Positions 6,434 through 14,929 of a stretch of DNA of 29,101 nucleotides are shown here, piece after piece. The notes under the pieces are model-generated. The model did no database searches. It had not been told where the DNA came from and was given only the letters and a program-made list of their open reading frames with translations. The position numbers and the translations under genes are program-made. How positions within the stretch are numbered: position 1 is the first letter of the stretch; each line of letters opens with the position of its first letter. Origin of the DNA: an uncultured Clostridium sp. (GTDB taxonomy: Bacteria > Bacillota > Clostridia > TANB77 > CAG-508); assembly GCA_900556975.1 (NCBI GenBank), contig USQZ01000020.1, forward strand, positions 1 through 29,101, written 5' to 3'.

Positions 6434-8029
6434 CTATAATCCTAAAATTATTTCTTCACCAATTTTTTCTAAGTTTTTATTTTCAAAAATTGCAAATTCA
6501 GCATCTTCAACATTAGATATTAATGTATCTTCATATTTTATATCTCCAAATTTGAACTCTGCTACATATTTACCATCTTCTGCTTCATATAATTTTCTTG
6601 GTACTATGTAATCTCCTGTTTCGCTATCTTTATTTCTTATTATAATTATTGCTTCCATTGATGGGATTAATCCTTTTTGATCAAAATAGAATTTAACTAT
6701 ATTATTTTCTATTTCAACTTTAGATACTTCTATTGTTCCGTCATATTTATTTGTATTTGTGTATGTTCCATCTTTAATTTCATACCATGTTTTATTGTTT
6801 AAATCTTCTTCTGATTCTCCAGTTATGTATTGATAAAATAAAGGTTGAAGTTTAATATTTTTAAGATTTTTATCATCTCCCACTAATCCGATTATTGTTT
6901 TGATTTTTACTGTTCCATTGTTTAGTTCTTCTTCTTCACTTTCTCCACCAAAGCCATTCCATTCTTGTCCATTTTCATTGTAAATTTTTACTGATGTTTT
7001 TTTGCATGTCTTAATTGTGTTTCCGTTTTCATCTTGTACATTTATTTCAAAATTCTCTGGTGTTTTCATTTCTTCTTCAAATATTTCTTCTGTAACATTT
7101 TTTTGTTCTGTGTCAACAATTACAATTTTTGCTGTGTCTGTTTCTATTATTTTGCTTACTTTTGTTGTTATATCATCTTGTGTTGTTTCCTCATTTTTTG
7201 TTTTTACTTTTGCTTTTTGATCTGTATCTGATTTCTTTAATTCAACTCTTAATGTTCCTACTTTTTCGTCGTCATCATTAATATCTAGTTCATCTTCATC
7301 CATGTCTTCTATAGACACATCTGCATAAGGTGTTACAAGTTCTTCTGATTCATTATCATCAGTGTCTTCTTGGCTTGCAAAATATTCTTCTGAATCTATT
7401 GTAACTTCTTCATAATTATCTTCCATATCTTCTGTATCTTCTGTATCTTCTGTATCTTCTGTATCTTCTATTTCATCTGTTTCATCTTCTTCTGAATCTA
7501 AAATATCTTCTGATTCATCGGTTGTGTTGTCATATTCCAAAGTGTCTTGTTCTTCATCATCATTGTCAACTAAAAGTAAATTTGTATCATATATATCTAC
7601 TTCTAATTTATATGTATCCGCTATTTTATTAGTTTCGATTACATCATAAATTTTTACTTGGTTGTCTGATACTTTATATGCAATTTGTTGTGTATCTTCA
7701 TCATTTTGGCTTATCTTCTTTCCGTCTAGTTTAACAGTTCTTTCTAAACTATATTCAAGACCGTTGATATAATCAGAATATTCATCTGCTTGGTTATTTT
7801 TTAAATCGACATCATACTCTATTATAATATAGTTTTCTGCTGTTGCTACGTCTGATAGTGTTACTTTTAAGCTATCATTTTCTATCATTTTAACTATTTT
7901 TATTTCTTCTTTTTGTTCAAAAGGTAATTTTCCTGTTTTTCCTTTATATACAAGTGCTAGAATTAACGAAATTATAATAATTGCTATAACTACTGTGCAT
8001 GCAATTATTATCTGTTTTTTCTTTTTCAT
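6434..8029 (-). CDS. Acidic membrane-anchored extracellular protein, unknown function
   Basis: A 531-residue protein with a basic start (MKKKKQ) and one N-terminal membrane helix (about residues 8-28), then an extracellular part. Residues ~40-150 are beta-rich. Residues ~155-265 are extremely acidic, including EDTEDTEDTEDTEDMED encoded by a 9-bp tandem repeat. The C-terminal ~230 residues form another beta-rich region (VKIKTIIGLVGDDKNLK, IVPRKLYEAEDGKYVAEFKF). No catalytic motif or known domain is recognised. An acidic spacer of this kind often binds calcium or acts as a wall spacer (general knowledge, not shown here). Start ATG 8029 follows AGGAGG by 7 nt. It is co-transcribed with the C39-type peptidase, so it may be its partner or substrate (inference). 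Confidence 0.8.
   Translation of the reverse strand: MKKKKQIIIACTVVIAIIIISLILALVYKGKTGKLPFEQKEEIKIVKMIENDSLKVTLSDVATAENYIIIEYDVDLKNNQADEYSDYINGLEYSLERTVKLDGKKISQNDEDTQQIAYKVSDNQVKIYDVIETNKIADTYKLEVDIYDTNLLLVDNDDEEQDTLEYDNTTDESEDILDSEEDETDEIEDTEDTEDTEDTEDMEDNYEEVTIDSEEYFASQEDTDDNESEELVTPYADVSIEDMDEDELDINDDDEKVGTLRVELKKSDTDQKAKVKTKNEETTQDDITTKVSKIIETDTAKIVIVDTEQKNVTEEIFEEEMKTPENFEINVQDENGNTIKTCKKTSVKIYNENGQEWNGFGGESEEEELNNGTVKIKTIIGLVGDDKNLKNIKLQPLFYQYITGESEEDLNNKTWYEIKDGTYTNTNKYDGTIEVSKVEIENNIVKFYFDQKGLIPSMEAIIIIRNKDSETGDYIVPRKLYEAEDGKYVAEFKFGDIKYEDTLISNVEDAEFAIFENKNLEKIGEEIILGL
7418..7469. repeat. 9-bp tandem repeat encoding (E)DT units
   Basis: Five and a fraction units of ATCTTCTGT (plus-strand view; the first unit is ATCTTCCAT) sit in the acidic-protein gene and encode EDT repeats on the minus strand. 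The unit is a multiple of three, so copy-number change alters length without breaking the frame. Confidence 0.85.
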
Positions 8030-8078
8030 TTTATTTCCTCCCTATACTATGGTTTTGTCTTTAGATTTTTTCATATTA

Positions 8079-8107
8079 ATAATACTAAATACGGTTTAAA
8101 ATAGCAA
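8079..8107 (-). promoter_or_regulatory. Promoter of the 8029-5040 operon
   Basis: On the minus strand TTGCTA (8107-8102), 17-bp spacer, TATTAT (8084-8079), about 50 bp before the ATG at 8029. The inverted pair AAGGTGTA (8106-8113) and TACACCTT (8149-8156) overlaps the -35 region and could be an operator. Confidence 0.6.
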
Positions 8108-8165
8108 GGTGTAAATTGGTTTTAATTTTTATTCTTAATATAGTTTCATACACCTTAATGTCTGC

Positions 8166-8211
8166 AAAAGAAAAATACATATGAAAATTTTTTCATATGT
8201 ATTTTTCTTTT
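8166..8211 (-). terminator. Strong hairpin terminator after the giant surface-protein gene
   Basis: A perfect 22-bp stem (8166-8187 against 8190-8211, core AATACATATGAAAA) with a 2-nt loop starts 17 bp past the TAA at 8229. The minus-strand side ends in TTTTTCTTTT. It separates the giant gene from the operon that starts at 8029 and is nearly symmetrical, so it could work in both directions. Confidence 0.8.
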
Positions 8212-8228
8212 ACAATAGTTAAGTTATA

Positions 8229-11200
8229 TTATTGACGTTTTTTCTTAATTACGTAAATTCCTGATGCAATAGCAATCATTACAATTAGAATGCTTCCTGC
8301 GATTGCAATATATGTAACCTCACCAGTTTCTACTGCTACAATTAAATCTGCTTTACTTTCATTATCTGTTTTGTCTTTTTCTTCAAATCCTGCTTCATTT
8401 TCTGTAATTATACTTACCAGGTTTCCTTTTGTTCCGATATTGCTTTCGCCATTCTGCCATCTTAGAACTACTTGATATTCTCTGCTTTCTCCTGGTTTTA
8501 TCTCATCTGTTTCTAGGCTGGCAGTTGTTCCATTTATTGTCCATTCTGGATTGTCGTCTGCTATCATTATCATTCCGCTTGGTATGTTTTCTACAACGTT
8601 TGCTTTACCAGTTAATTCACTATCATTTGTTACTTTTATCTTGTAAATTACTTTTATATCTGCTGTTGAGATATTTTTTCTGTGTACTTCAACTTTTCCT
8701 AATGTTCCATTAATTATTGTTTCTTGTCCATTTACAATTACACTTGTAATCGTTTGGTCTACTTTCAAATTAAATATTAATTTTCTATAGTAGTAATTTA
8801 CATAAATTGTGTTTTCTACAAATTCTTTTCCATTTTCATTTTTGGTTACAGTAACAATCATCTTACCTTCTTTATTTTCTGGTACTTTAGAAATTTCATA
8901 GTATTTAATATCTTTTTGCTCTGTTGTGTAATCATCATTTTGATGTCCTGTAATTTCTATTTCATCTGTTATTTTTTCTTTTGTGTCTATGTCATAGTAG
9001 TTTACTATAACTTTTGCTGGTCTCTTATAATAATAAATTACTTCAGTTGGATCAACTGTCATTGTTCCGTCTTTATTTTCTGTTTTTTCTACTAAATCAT
9101 ATCCTGGTATATCTTTAGGGGCTGTTGTATAATCATCACCTTCGTGTCCTGGAATGTTCGTTGGTTCATCAATTTCTTCTCCAGTTTCTTTATCAACATA
9201 TTTAACATTAACCTCTGTTTTCTTTATGTAGTAATATGTTACTCTTATTTGTCCTCTTGTCATTTTTCCTGTTGCATTTCCTGGATATTTTTCTTTTACT
9301 AAATCATATCCTGAAATATTTTCTTCATGCGTTTCGTATGGATCACCTTCATATCCTTTTTCTTTAGTCTCCTCTAATAGTTTTTTTCCAGTCTTGATAT
9401 CAATATGATTTACTATTACATCACCTGATGTATGTACATAGTAGTAAGTAACTCTAATATTTTCTTTAGTCATTGATCCATCTGCATTTGAAGGTACTTC
9501 AACTAATTTGTAATCATCAAATGTTTTTCTATCTGTTGTATAAGTGTCTCCTTCATATCCATTTTGTACTTTTTCTTCTGCTAGCTTGTTTCCTGTATTT
9601 TTGTCAATATATTCAGCTGTTACTTTTGTTCTATAAATGTAATAGTAAATTACTTCAACAGGTTCAACTTTCATTGTTCCTTTGCTATTCGCTGGCAACT
9701 TATCTTTTACTAAATCATATCCATCAAATGTTCTTGCTGGGATGTCATACGTATCACCTTCGTTTCCATTATGTACATCATTTGCTATGACTTGTCCAGA
9801 TATAATATCAATATGTTTTTCTATAACTCCATCTGAAACGTGAGTATAATAATATTTCACTACTTGCTCTTTCTTAGTCATCTTAACAGTTTTCTCTGGT
9901 GGCTCTTCAACTAAAATATACTTTTCAAAGTCTTTACTTTCTGTTACGAAATCATCTCCTTCTAATCCATCTGTCGTTGATTCCTCTAAAATTTTACCTG
10001 TTATCTTATCTATGTATTGTACTGTTGCTTTTGCCTTGTATAAGTAATAGTAAGTAATTGTTATTGGTTCAACCCCGAATTTACCATTTTCATTTCCAGT
10101 ATGTTCTACTAATTTGTAGCCTTCTATTTCTTTCGCTTTTGTTTGATAATCATCGTCATCTTTTCCCACTAATCTATCTGGATTAGCTAAAACCTTATTT
10201 GTACCTTTTTCAAGATATCTTATATTAACTACTGTTTCTTTTACTCTATAGTAATAAACTACTTCTATAGTTTCTTCTGTCATTGAACCCTTTGCATTGC
10301 TTGGTATTGCAACTAATTCATATTTACTTGGTATATTATCGGCTGATATTGTTGTATAGTCATCAAATACCTTACCTCGTATTTCAATATCTTCTGAAAC
10401 TTTGTTTGTTGTCCCCTCTTCATAATAATGAACTGTAACTTTTGTATCTTTCTTTGTATAGTAAATATTAATTATATTCTCGCTTGTTGTTATTGTTAAT
10501 GTTTCTTTGTCTACTGAATCATAACTATATCCATAAATATCAATTACCTCATTAATTGATATTATATTGCTTTCGAATGTCATTATTTCTTGAACTTTTG
10601 GTTCATGTAATACTTTGTTTGTATTTTTCTCTAAATAATTTACTGTGTAGCTTAAGTCTGTTCTCTTTGTGTAGTAAATATTAATTACGTTTTCGCCAGT
10701 TCCAATTATTATAGTATCTTTGTTTACTGAGTCATAATTATATCCATCAATTGCTATAACATAATTCTTACTGTTTACAAGATCTTCGAATGTCATTCCG
10801 TCTTGCATTTTTGCTTCATGTAATACTTTGTTTGTATCTTTCTCTAAGTAGTTTACTGTGTAGCTTAAGTCATTACGTTTTGTATAGTAGATATTGATTA
10901 CGTTTTCGCCAGTTCCAATTATTAATTTGTCTTTATCTACTGAATCATAATTATATCCGTCTATGTCTATTACTTCATCAGCACTTGTTATTTCTGTTTC
11001 GAATACTTGCTCACCTGTTGTCTTAGCTGGATGAATTACTTCATCTGTATCTTTTTCTAGGTAATTTACTGTGTAACTTAGTCCTATTACTTTTGTATAG
11101 TAAATATTTATAATATTTCCACTTACTTCAATGCTCAAACTATCTTTGTCTGCTGAGTCATATCCATATCCATTAATATCTATTACTTCATCTTTTGTAT

Positions 11201-13502
11201 TTATAACAGTTCCATATGTAATGTTCTGTGTTGTCTTAGCTTCATGTAATACCTTATTTGTTCCCTTTTCTAAGTAATTTACAGTGTATTGATATTTCTT
11301 TAATCTATAATAATATGTAACAACGATTTGCTCTTCTGTCATTGTTCCAGTCTTATTTGTAGGTTCTTCAACTAATTCATAATATTCTGGTAAATCATCT
11401 GCAATTGTTGTTGTATACTCATCATCAATCTTACCTTTTTTAGTTACATCCTCTGAAACTTTTTCCGTTGTTCCTTCTTTATAGTGATGCACTAAAACTG
11501 ATGTATCTTTTACTCTGTAATAGTAAGTAACAATTATTTGATCTAATGTCATTGTTCCATTTGCATTGTTTGGTGTTGTAACTAATTCATACTTACTATC
11601 CACATTTGCTGAACTTGTTGTGTATTTATCTCCTACTTTTCCTAATTTTGTTTCATCTTCTGCTAATTTTGTTGTTGTACCTTCTAGATAATGGTGTACT
11701 AATACAGATGTATCTTTCAATTTATAGTAATAAATTACTTCAATATTACCATCTATATATTCGCCACTACTGTTTTCTGGTACTCCAACTAATTCATAAT
11801 TCTCATTAATATCAGTTCTTGCTTTTGTTGCATAATTATTGCCTATGTACCCACTTTTACTTTCATCATCTGCTGTACTTCCATCTGCTAATGGCACATG
11901 ATTTGTTGTTCCTTCTACATAATGATGAACTGTTAATGTTCCAATAATTCTTTCAAATTCAACAATAACGTGTTTATTAGATGTTATATCATTAAATTTA
12001 TTCAAATTATATGTTGTATTCTTTCCGGTAATCTTTACATTTTCTTCTGTTATGCTTCCATTCTCATCAATTGATTGAATTGTTATTGATTTAATTTGAT
12101 ATCCTTCATCCGCTGTTATTGTAATATCTTTTGTACTATCTTGATTTATTATAACTGTTTCATATGGTGTCATTTCTTCTCCTGAAATGTTTCCGCCTTT
12201 TACTTTAGAAATATTTCCACCTATGTCAGTTTCATCATGTTCTTTAACTTCTGTTGTTATTTGATATTCTTTTAATTTATAATAATAGCTTACTTCTGTA
12301 TTTTCTTGAATTTTTCCAGAAGTTCCTGCACTCTCTGGTGTTACCCTAGTTGCAGAAGAAACTAAAGTATATCTCTTTAGTAATTCTTTGCTTGGTGAAG
12401 TTGTATATTCTGTATCTTTATATAAACTAGAAACTTCATCGACTTCCAATTTATCTTCAGTGCCTTCCAAATAATGATGTACTGTTAAACTAAATGGTGT
12501 TTCTTGGTAGTAATATGTTACTACTGTTTCAGTTTGCTCAAAAGTTCCTTTAGCATTTGATGGTATAATGTAATTACCATCTGTATCTTTTTCTAATCCA
12601 TATCTTTCTATATCAATCTTAGGTGCGGTTTCATATTTACTTCCAATTTTACCTATAATGTATTCATCATCTGCTGCTTTATCTGTTGTATAATTTCCAT
12701 CTCTATCCTTAATATAATGATGTACTACAACACTTGATACATTTTTTTCAAATAAAACTTTTATATGTTTATCTTCTTGAACTTTGCTAAATACTGGTAG
12801 TGTAACAACACCATTTGTATCAGGCCTAAATTCAACTTTTTCTCCATTTATTTCAACACTATATACTGAATAACCAGCTTCTGGAGTAATTAGTATTGGT
12901 GTTATACTGTCATAATCATATTTAACTTTTTCAACAAAATTAATATTATTTTCAGAAGGTGTTCCAGTTATTGATCCTCCTCTTTCTCCATCTGAGTTTT
13001 CTTCAATTTCAGTAGTTATTTTGAATTCTTTTAACTTGTTTTCAACATTAATTTCTTGAATTTCTGGTATTTCAGCAGAGGTAACAACATTATCTAAATT
13101 AATAATATATGCATCAGAATAACCTTGCGATCTCAATAAATTTGCAGTATCTCCACAAGATAGTGATGTACTGTCAAATCCTCCTACTGCTACAAAGCTT
13201 TTGTTAGATAATTGTGTTATTCCATAGTTTTCATCATAAGAATTACCATCAAATGTTTTATACCATTCTACTTCATTTCGAGCATTTAATTTAACAATTA
13301 TTGCATCATTTTGACCAGCTGTACTTGTAATATCATTAGTTCCGTCTCCATCAATATCAAAATCTTTAGAATAGAACCATCCTCCAAGTAATACTCCTCC
13401 ATCTTCTGTAGCAGTTGCGGTCATTATTTTATCATCATTATTTGTTCCTCCAAATACTTTGCTTGAAACATACTCTCCAGTTGCAGAAGAAAATTTTATC
13501 AT
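8229..13502 (-). CDS. Giant adhesin, C-terminal fragment: MucBP repeats and membrane anchor
   Basis: 1757 codons from an internal ATG; the frame is open further upstream to about 13898, so this Met is probably not a true start. It begins with the last propeller-like repeats (EDGGVLLGGWFYSKDFDIDGDG). A divergent InlB B-repeat (PF18998-like, GGSITGTPSE to HIKVLFEK) follows, then MucBP-type repeats of ~65-75 residues, each ending in a YYY motif (VTYYY, VIYYY). A second InlB-like unit interrupts the array. Four repeats are a variant class (YTVNYLEK to NIINIYYTK). The C-terminus has a DUF11-like domain (IPSGMIMIADDNPEW, LRWQNGESN), the sequence VETGEVTYIAI, a membrane helix and KKKRQ. MucBP domains bind mucin in lactobacilli and Listeria; mucus adhesion is inferred. 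No LPXTG motif is seen. Confidence 0.9.
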   Translation of the reverse strand: MIKFSSATGEYVSSKVFGGTNNDDKIMTATATEDGGVLLGGWFYSKDFDIDGDGTNDITSTAGQNDAIIVKLNARNEVEWYKTFDGNSYDENYGITQLSNKSFVAVGGFDSTSLSCGDTANLLRSQGYSDAYIINLDNVVTSAEIPEIQEINVENKLKEFKITTEIEENSDGERGGSITGTPSENNINFVEKVKYDYDSITPILITPEAGYSVYSVEINGEKVEFRPDTNGVVTLPVFSKVQEDKHIKVLFEKNVSSVVVHHYIKDRDGNYTTDKAADDEYIIGKIGSKYETAPKIDIERYGLEKDTDGNYIIPSNAKGTFEQTETVVTYYYQETPFSLTVHHYLEGTEDKLEVDEVSSLYKDTEYTTSPSKELLKRYTLVSSATRVTPESAGTSGKIQENTEVSYYYKLKEYQITTEVKEHDETDIGGNISKVKGGNISGEEMTPYETVIINQDSTKDITITADEGYQIKSITIQSIDENGSITEENVKITGKNTTYNLNKFNDITSNKHVIVEFERIIGTLTVHHYVEGTTNHVPLADGSTADDESKSGYIGNNYATKARTDINENYELVGVPENSSGEYIDGNIEVIYYYKLKDTSVLVHHYLEGTTTKLAEDETKLGKVGDKYTTSSANVDSKYELVTTPNNANGTMTLDQIIVTYYYRVKDTSVLVHHYKEGTTEKVSEDVTKKGKIDDEYTTTIADDLPEYYELVEEPTNKTGTMTEEQIVVTYYYRLKKYQYTVNYLEKGTNKVLHEAKTTQNITYGTVINTKDEVIDINGYGYDSADKDSLSIEVSGNIINIYYTKVIGLSYTVNYLEKDTDEVIHPAKTTGEQVFETEITSADEVIDIDGYNYDSVDKDKLIIGTGENVINIYYTKRNDLSYTVNYLEKDTNKVLHEAKMQDGMTFEDLVNSKNYVIAIDGYNYDSVNKDTIIIGTGENVINIYYTKRTDLSYTVNYLEKNTNKVLHEPKVQEIMTFESNIISINEVIDIYGYSYDSVDKETLTITTSENIINIYYTKKDTKVTVHYYEEGTTNKVSEDIEIRGKVFDDYTTISADNIPSKYELVAIPSNAKGSMTEETIEVVYYYRVKETVVNIRYLEKGTNKVLANPDRLVGKDDDDYQTKAKEIEGYKLVEHTGNENGKFGVEPITITYYYLYKAKATVQYIDKITGKILEESTTDGLEGDDFVTESKDFEKYILVEEPPEKTVKMTKKEQVVKYYYTHVSDGVIEKHIDIISGQVIANDVHNGNEGDTYDIPARTFDGYDLVKDKLPANSKGTMKVEPVEVIYYYIYRTKVTAEYIDKNTGNKLAEEKVQNGYEGDTYTTDRKTFDDYKLVEVPSNADGSMTKENIRVTYYYVHTSGDVIVNHIDIKTGKKLLEETKEKGYEGDPYETHEENISGYDLVKEKYPGNATGKMTRGQIRVTYYYIKKTEVNVKYVDKETGEEIDEPTNIPGHEGDDYTTAPKDIPGYDLVEKTENKDGTMTVDPTEVIYYYKRPAKVIVNYYDIDTKEKITDEIEITGHQNDDYTTEQKDIKYYEISKVPENKEGKMIVTVTKNENGKEFVENTIYVNYYYRKLIFNLKVDQTITSVIVNGQETIINGTLGKVEVHRKNISTADIKVIYKIKVTNDSELTGKANVVENIPSGMIMIADDNPEWTINGTTASLETDEIKPGESREYQVVLRWQNGESNIGTKGNLVSIITENEAGFEEKDKTDNESKADLIVAVETGEVTYIAIAGSILIVMIAIASGIYVIKKKRQ
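10458..11300 (-). repeat. Four near-identical ~210-bp units in the MucBP array
   Basis: Four consecutive units encode YTVNYLEK-type domains of about 67-70 residues. Long stretches are nearly identical at the DNA level, for example ACGTTTTCGCCAGTTCCAAT in two neighbours. They differ from the flanking VHHY/YYY repeats and look like a recent internal expansion. Each unit is a whole number of codons, so recombination could change copy number without loss of frame. Confidence 0.75.
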
Positions 13503-13878
13503 AATTGAACTTGAATAGTTAGTTGTAGGTGCATTAATTGTTTCTGTTCCAATCGTTAGATTACTTGCAAATCCGCCTACTGCAACTATATTATCTTCAC
13601 TATCTGTTATAATTTTAGCAATTGATTCATCATTTGAACCTCCTATTTTTTTGTTCCATTTATATGTTCCATCTGTAGAAAATGCAACTATTGCTGAATC
13701 TTGATTTCCTGCGTTTGTAATAGACTTTCCATCTACTGTAATATTACCTAAATAATTTATGGAAGCTACTATTCCTTGTGAAGTTTCAGTTACAGATGTT
13801 ACATCAATGTCTCCTGTTCCTGTAATTGCTTTATGCCATTTATAATTACCGTTTGCATCATAGCAAATAATATATCCG

Positions 13879-14910
13879 TTATTCTTTCCGTTTTTTTGTT
13901 ATTGTCGTGTTATTAATAACAATTGTTGGACTAGCAAATTTTCCTACAGCAACAATATCTCCGTTTGCTAAAACTTTAATATCATTCATCTGGTCATCAT
14001 AATTTCCTCCAATTGTTCTTTCCCAAATTTTGTTTCCATTACTGCTGAATTTAACTAAAAGTGCTTCTTTTTGGTTCGAACTATTTACATATCCTCCTAC
14101 AATGTATCCTCCATCAGCTGCTATATCAATACTATTAAATTCATCATTTTTATTTGTTCCGCTACTTTTAAACCATTCTATGTTGCCTTCTGCATTATAT
14201 TTAGTAATTAATTGATCTAAGCTGCCTTCTGACTTGCTATCTATATTACCGTCTCCATCTATATCTAATTTTCCTGAAAAACTACCAACAACAACGTATC
14301 CACCATCTTCTGTACTCTTTACGTCATAAATATTTTGTATTCCCTGACCAGTAATTGTTTTTGTGGATTTTATTGTAAATTCTGTTTCTTCGGGTTTACT
14401 ACTACCTATTCCTATATAATATGTTCTTTCTTCTTCATTTTCTGGTAATTCATATCCTTCTGGTGCTTTAATTTCAACCGCTTTATACAATCCTTCTTGT
14501 AAATTCACATTAATTTCGCCATTCTCATCTGTTATGTATCCATCAGCATTTCCAATAATTTCTCCATTTAAGTTAGTTATTTGGAATACAGCTCCTGGCA
14601 ATAGCTTAGAATTGTCTCCTGTTTTTCTTAATTTAAATATTTCGCTATTTACCAATGTGAATCCTATACTATCTTCACTTTCTTCTTGCTCTTTTAGTAC
14701 TTCTTCTCCTTCTAGAATTGTTATGTGCATTTTTCCTTCTTTTTTCTCAGCTTTAAACTTAATCTCTCTTGAATCTGTAATATACCCTTCTGTTGCTTTA
14801 ACTTCTTTTAATATATATTCTCCAGTTATATATTTTCCGTCAACATATTGATATAAATTAGAAATAGTTGTTTCACCATTTTCATCAGTTGTATAATAAC
14901 TTTCTTCCAT
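13879..14910 (-). CDS. Giant adhesin, middle fragment: prealbumin-like domains and propeller repeats
   Basis: 343 codons from an internal ATG; the frame is open from 14976. It opens inside a prealbumin-like domain (GTALEGTQFKLTSIDTMEES, with the typical LEGTQFKL strand), followed by a second one (LLPGAVFQITNLNGEIIGN to YKAVEIKAPEGYEL). Such domains usually form Lys-Asn isopeptide bonds in stalks of surface proteins. Propeller-like repeats then begin, with DGGYVVVGSFSGKLDIDGDG, EGNIEWFKSSG and NKIWERTIGG as recurring elements. The last residues TKKRKE arise from the frame break: removing one A from the A7 tract gives TKNGKNNGYIICYDANG, which continues the repeat pattern exactly into the next frame. 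Confidence 0.8.
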   Translation of the reverse strand: MEESYYTTDENGETTISNLYQYVDGKYITGEYILKEVKATEGYITDSREIKFKAEKKEGKMHITILEGEEVLKEQEESEDSIGFTLVNSEIFKLRKTGDNSKLLPGAVFQITNLNGEIIGNADGYITDENGEINVNLQEGLYKAVEIKAPEGYELPENEEERTYYIGIGSSKPEETEFTIKSTKTITGQGIQNIYDVKSTEDGGYVVVGSFSGKLDIDGDGNIDSKSEGSLDQLITKYNAEGNIEWFKSSGTNKNDEFNSIDIAADGGYIVGGYVNSSNQKEALLVKFSSNGNKIWERTIGGNYDDQMNDIKVLANGDIVAVGKFASPTIVINNTTITKKRKE

Positions 14911-14929
14911 TGTATCTATTGATGTTAAT

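Noticed and set aside
9473..9790. Plus-strand Leu-rich ORFs opposite the MucBP array (also 8429, 11606, 22962, 26073, 26967 and similar)
   Set aside because: These are antisense shadows. AT-rich genes read backwards give Leu/Phe/Ser-rich frames; none has its own ribosome binding site or domain pattern.
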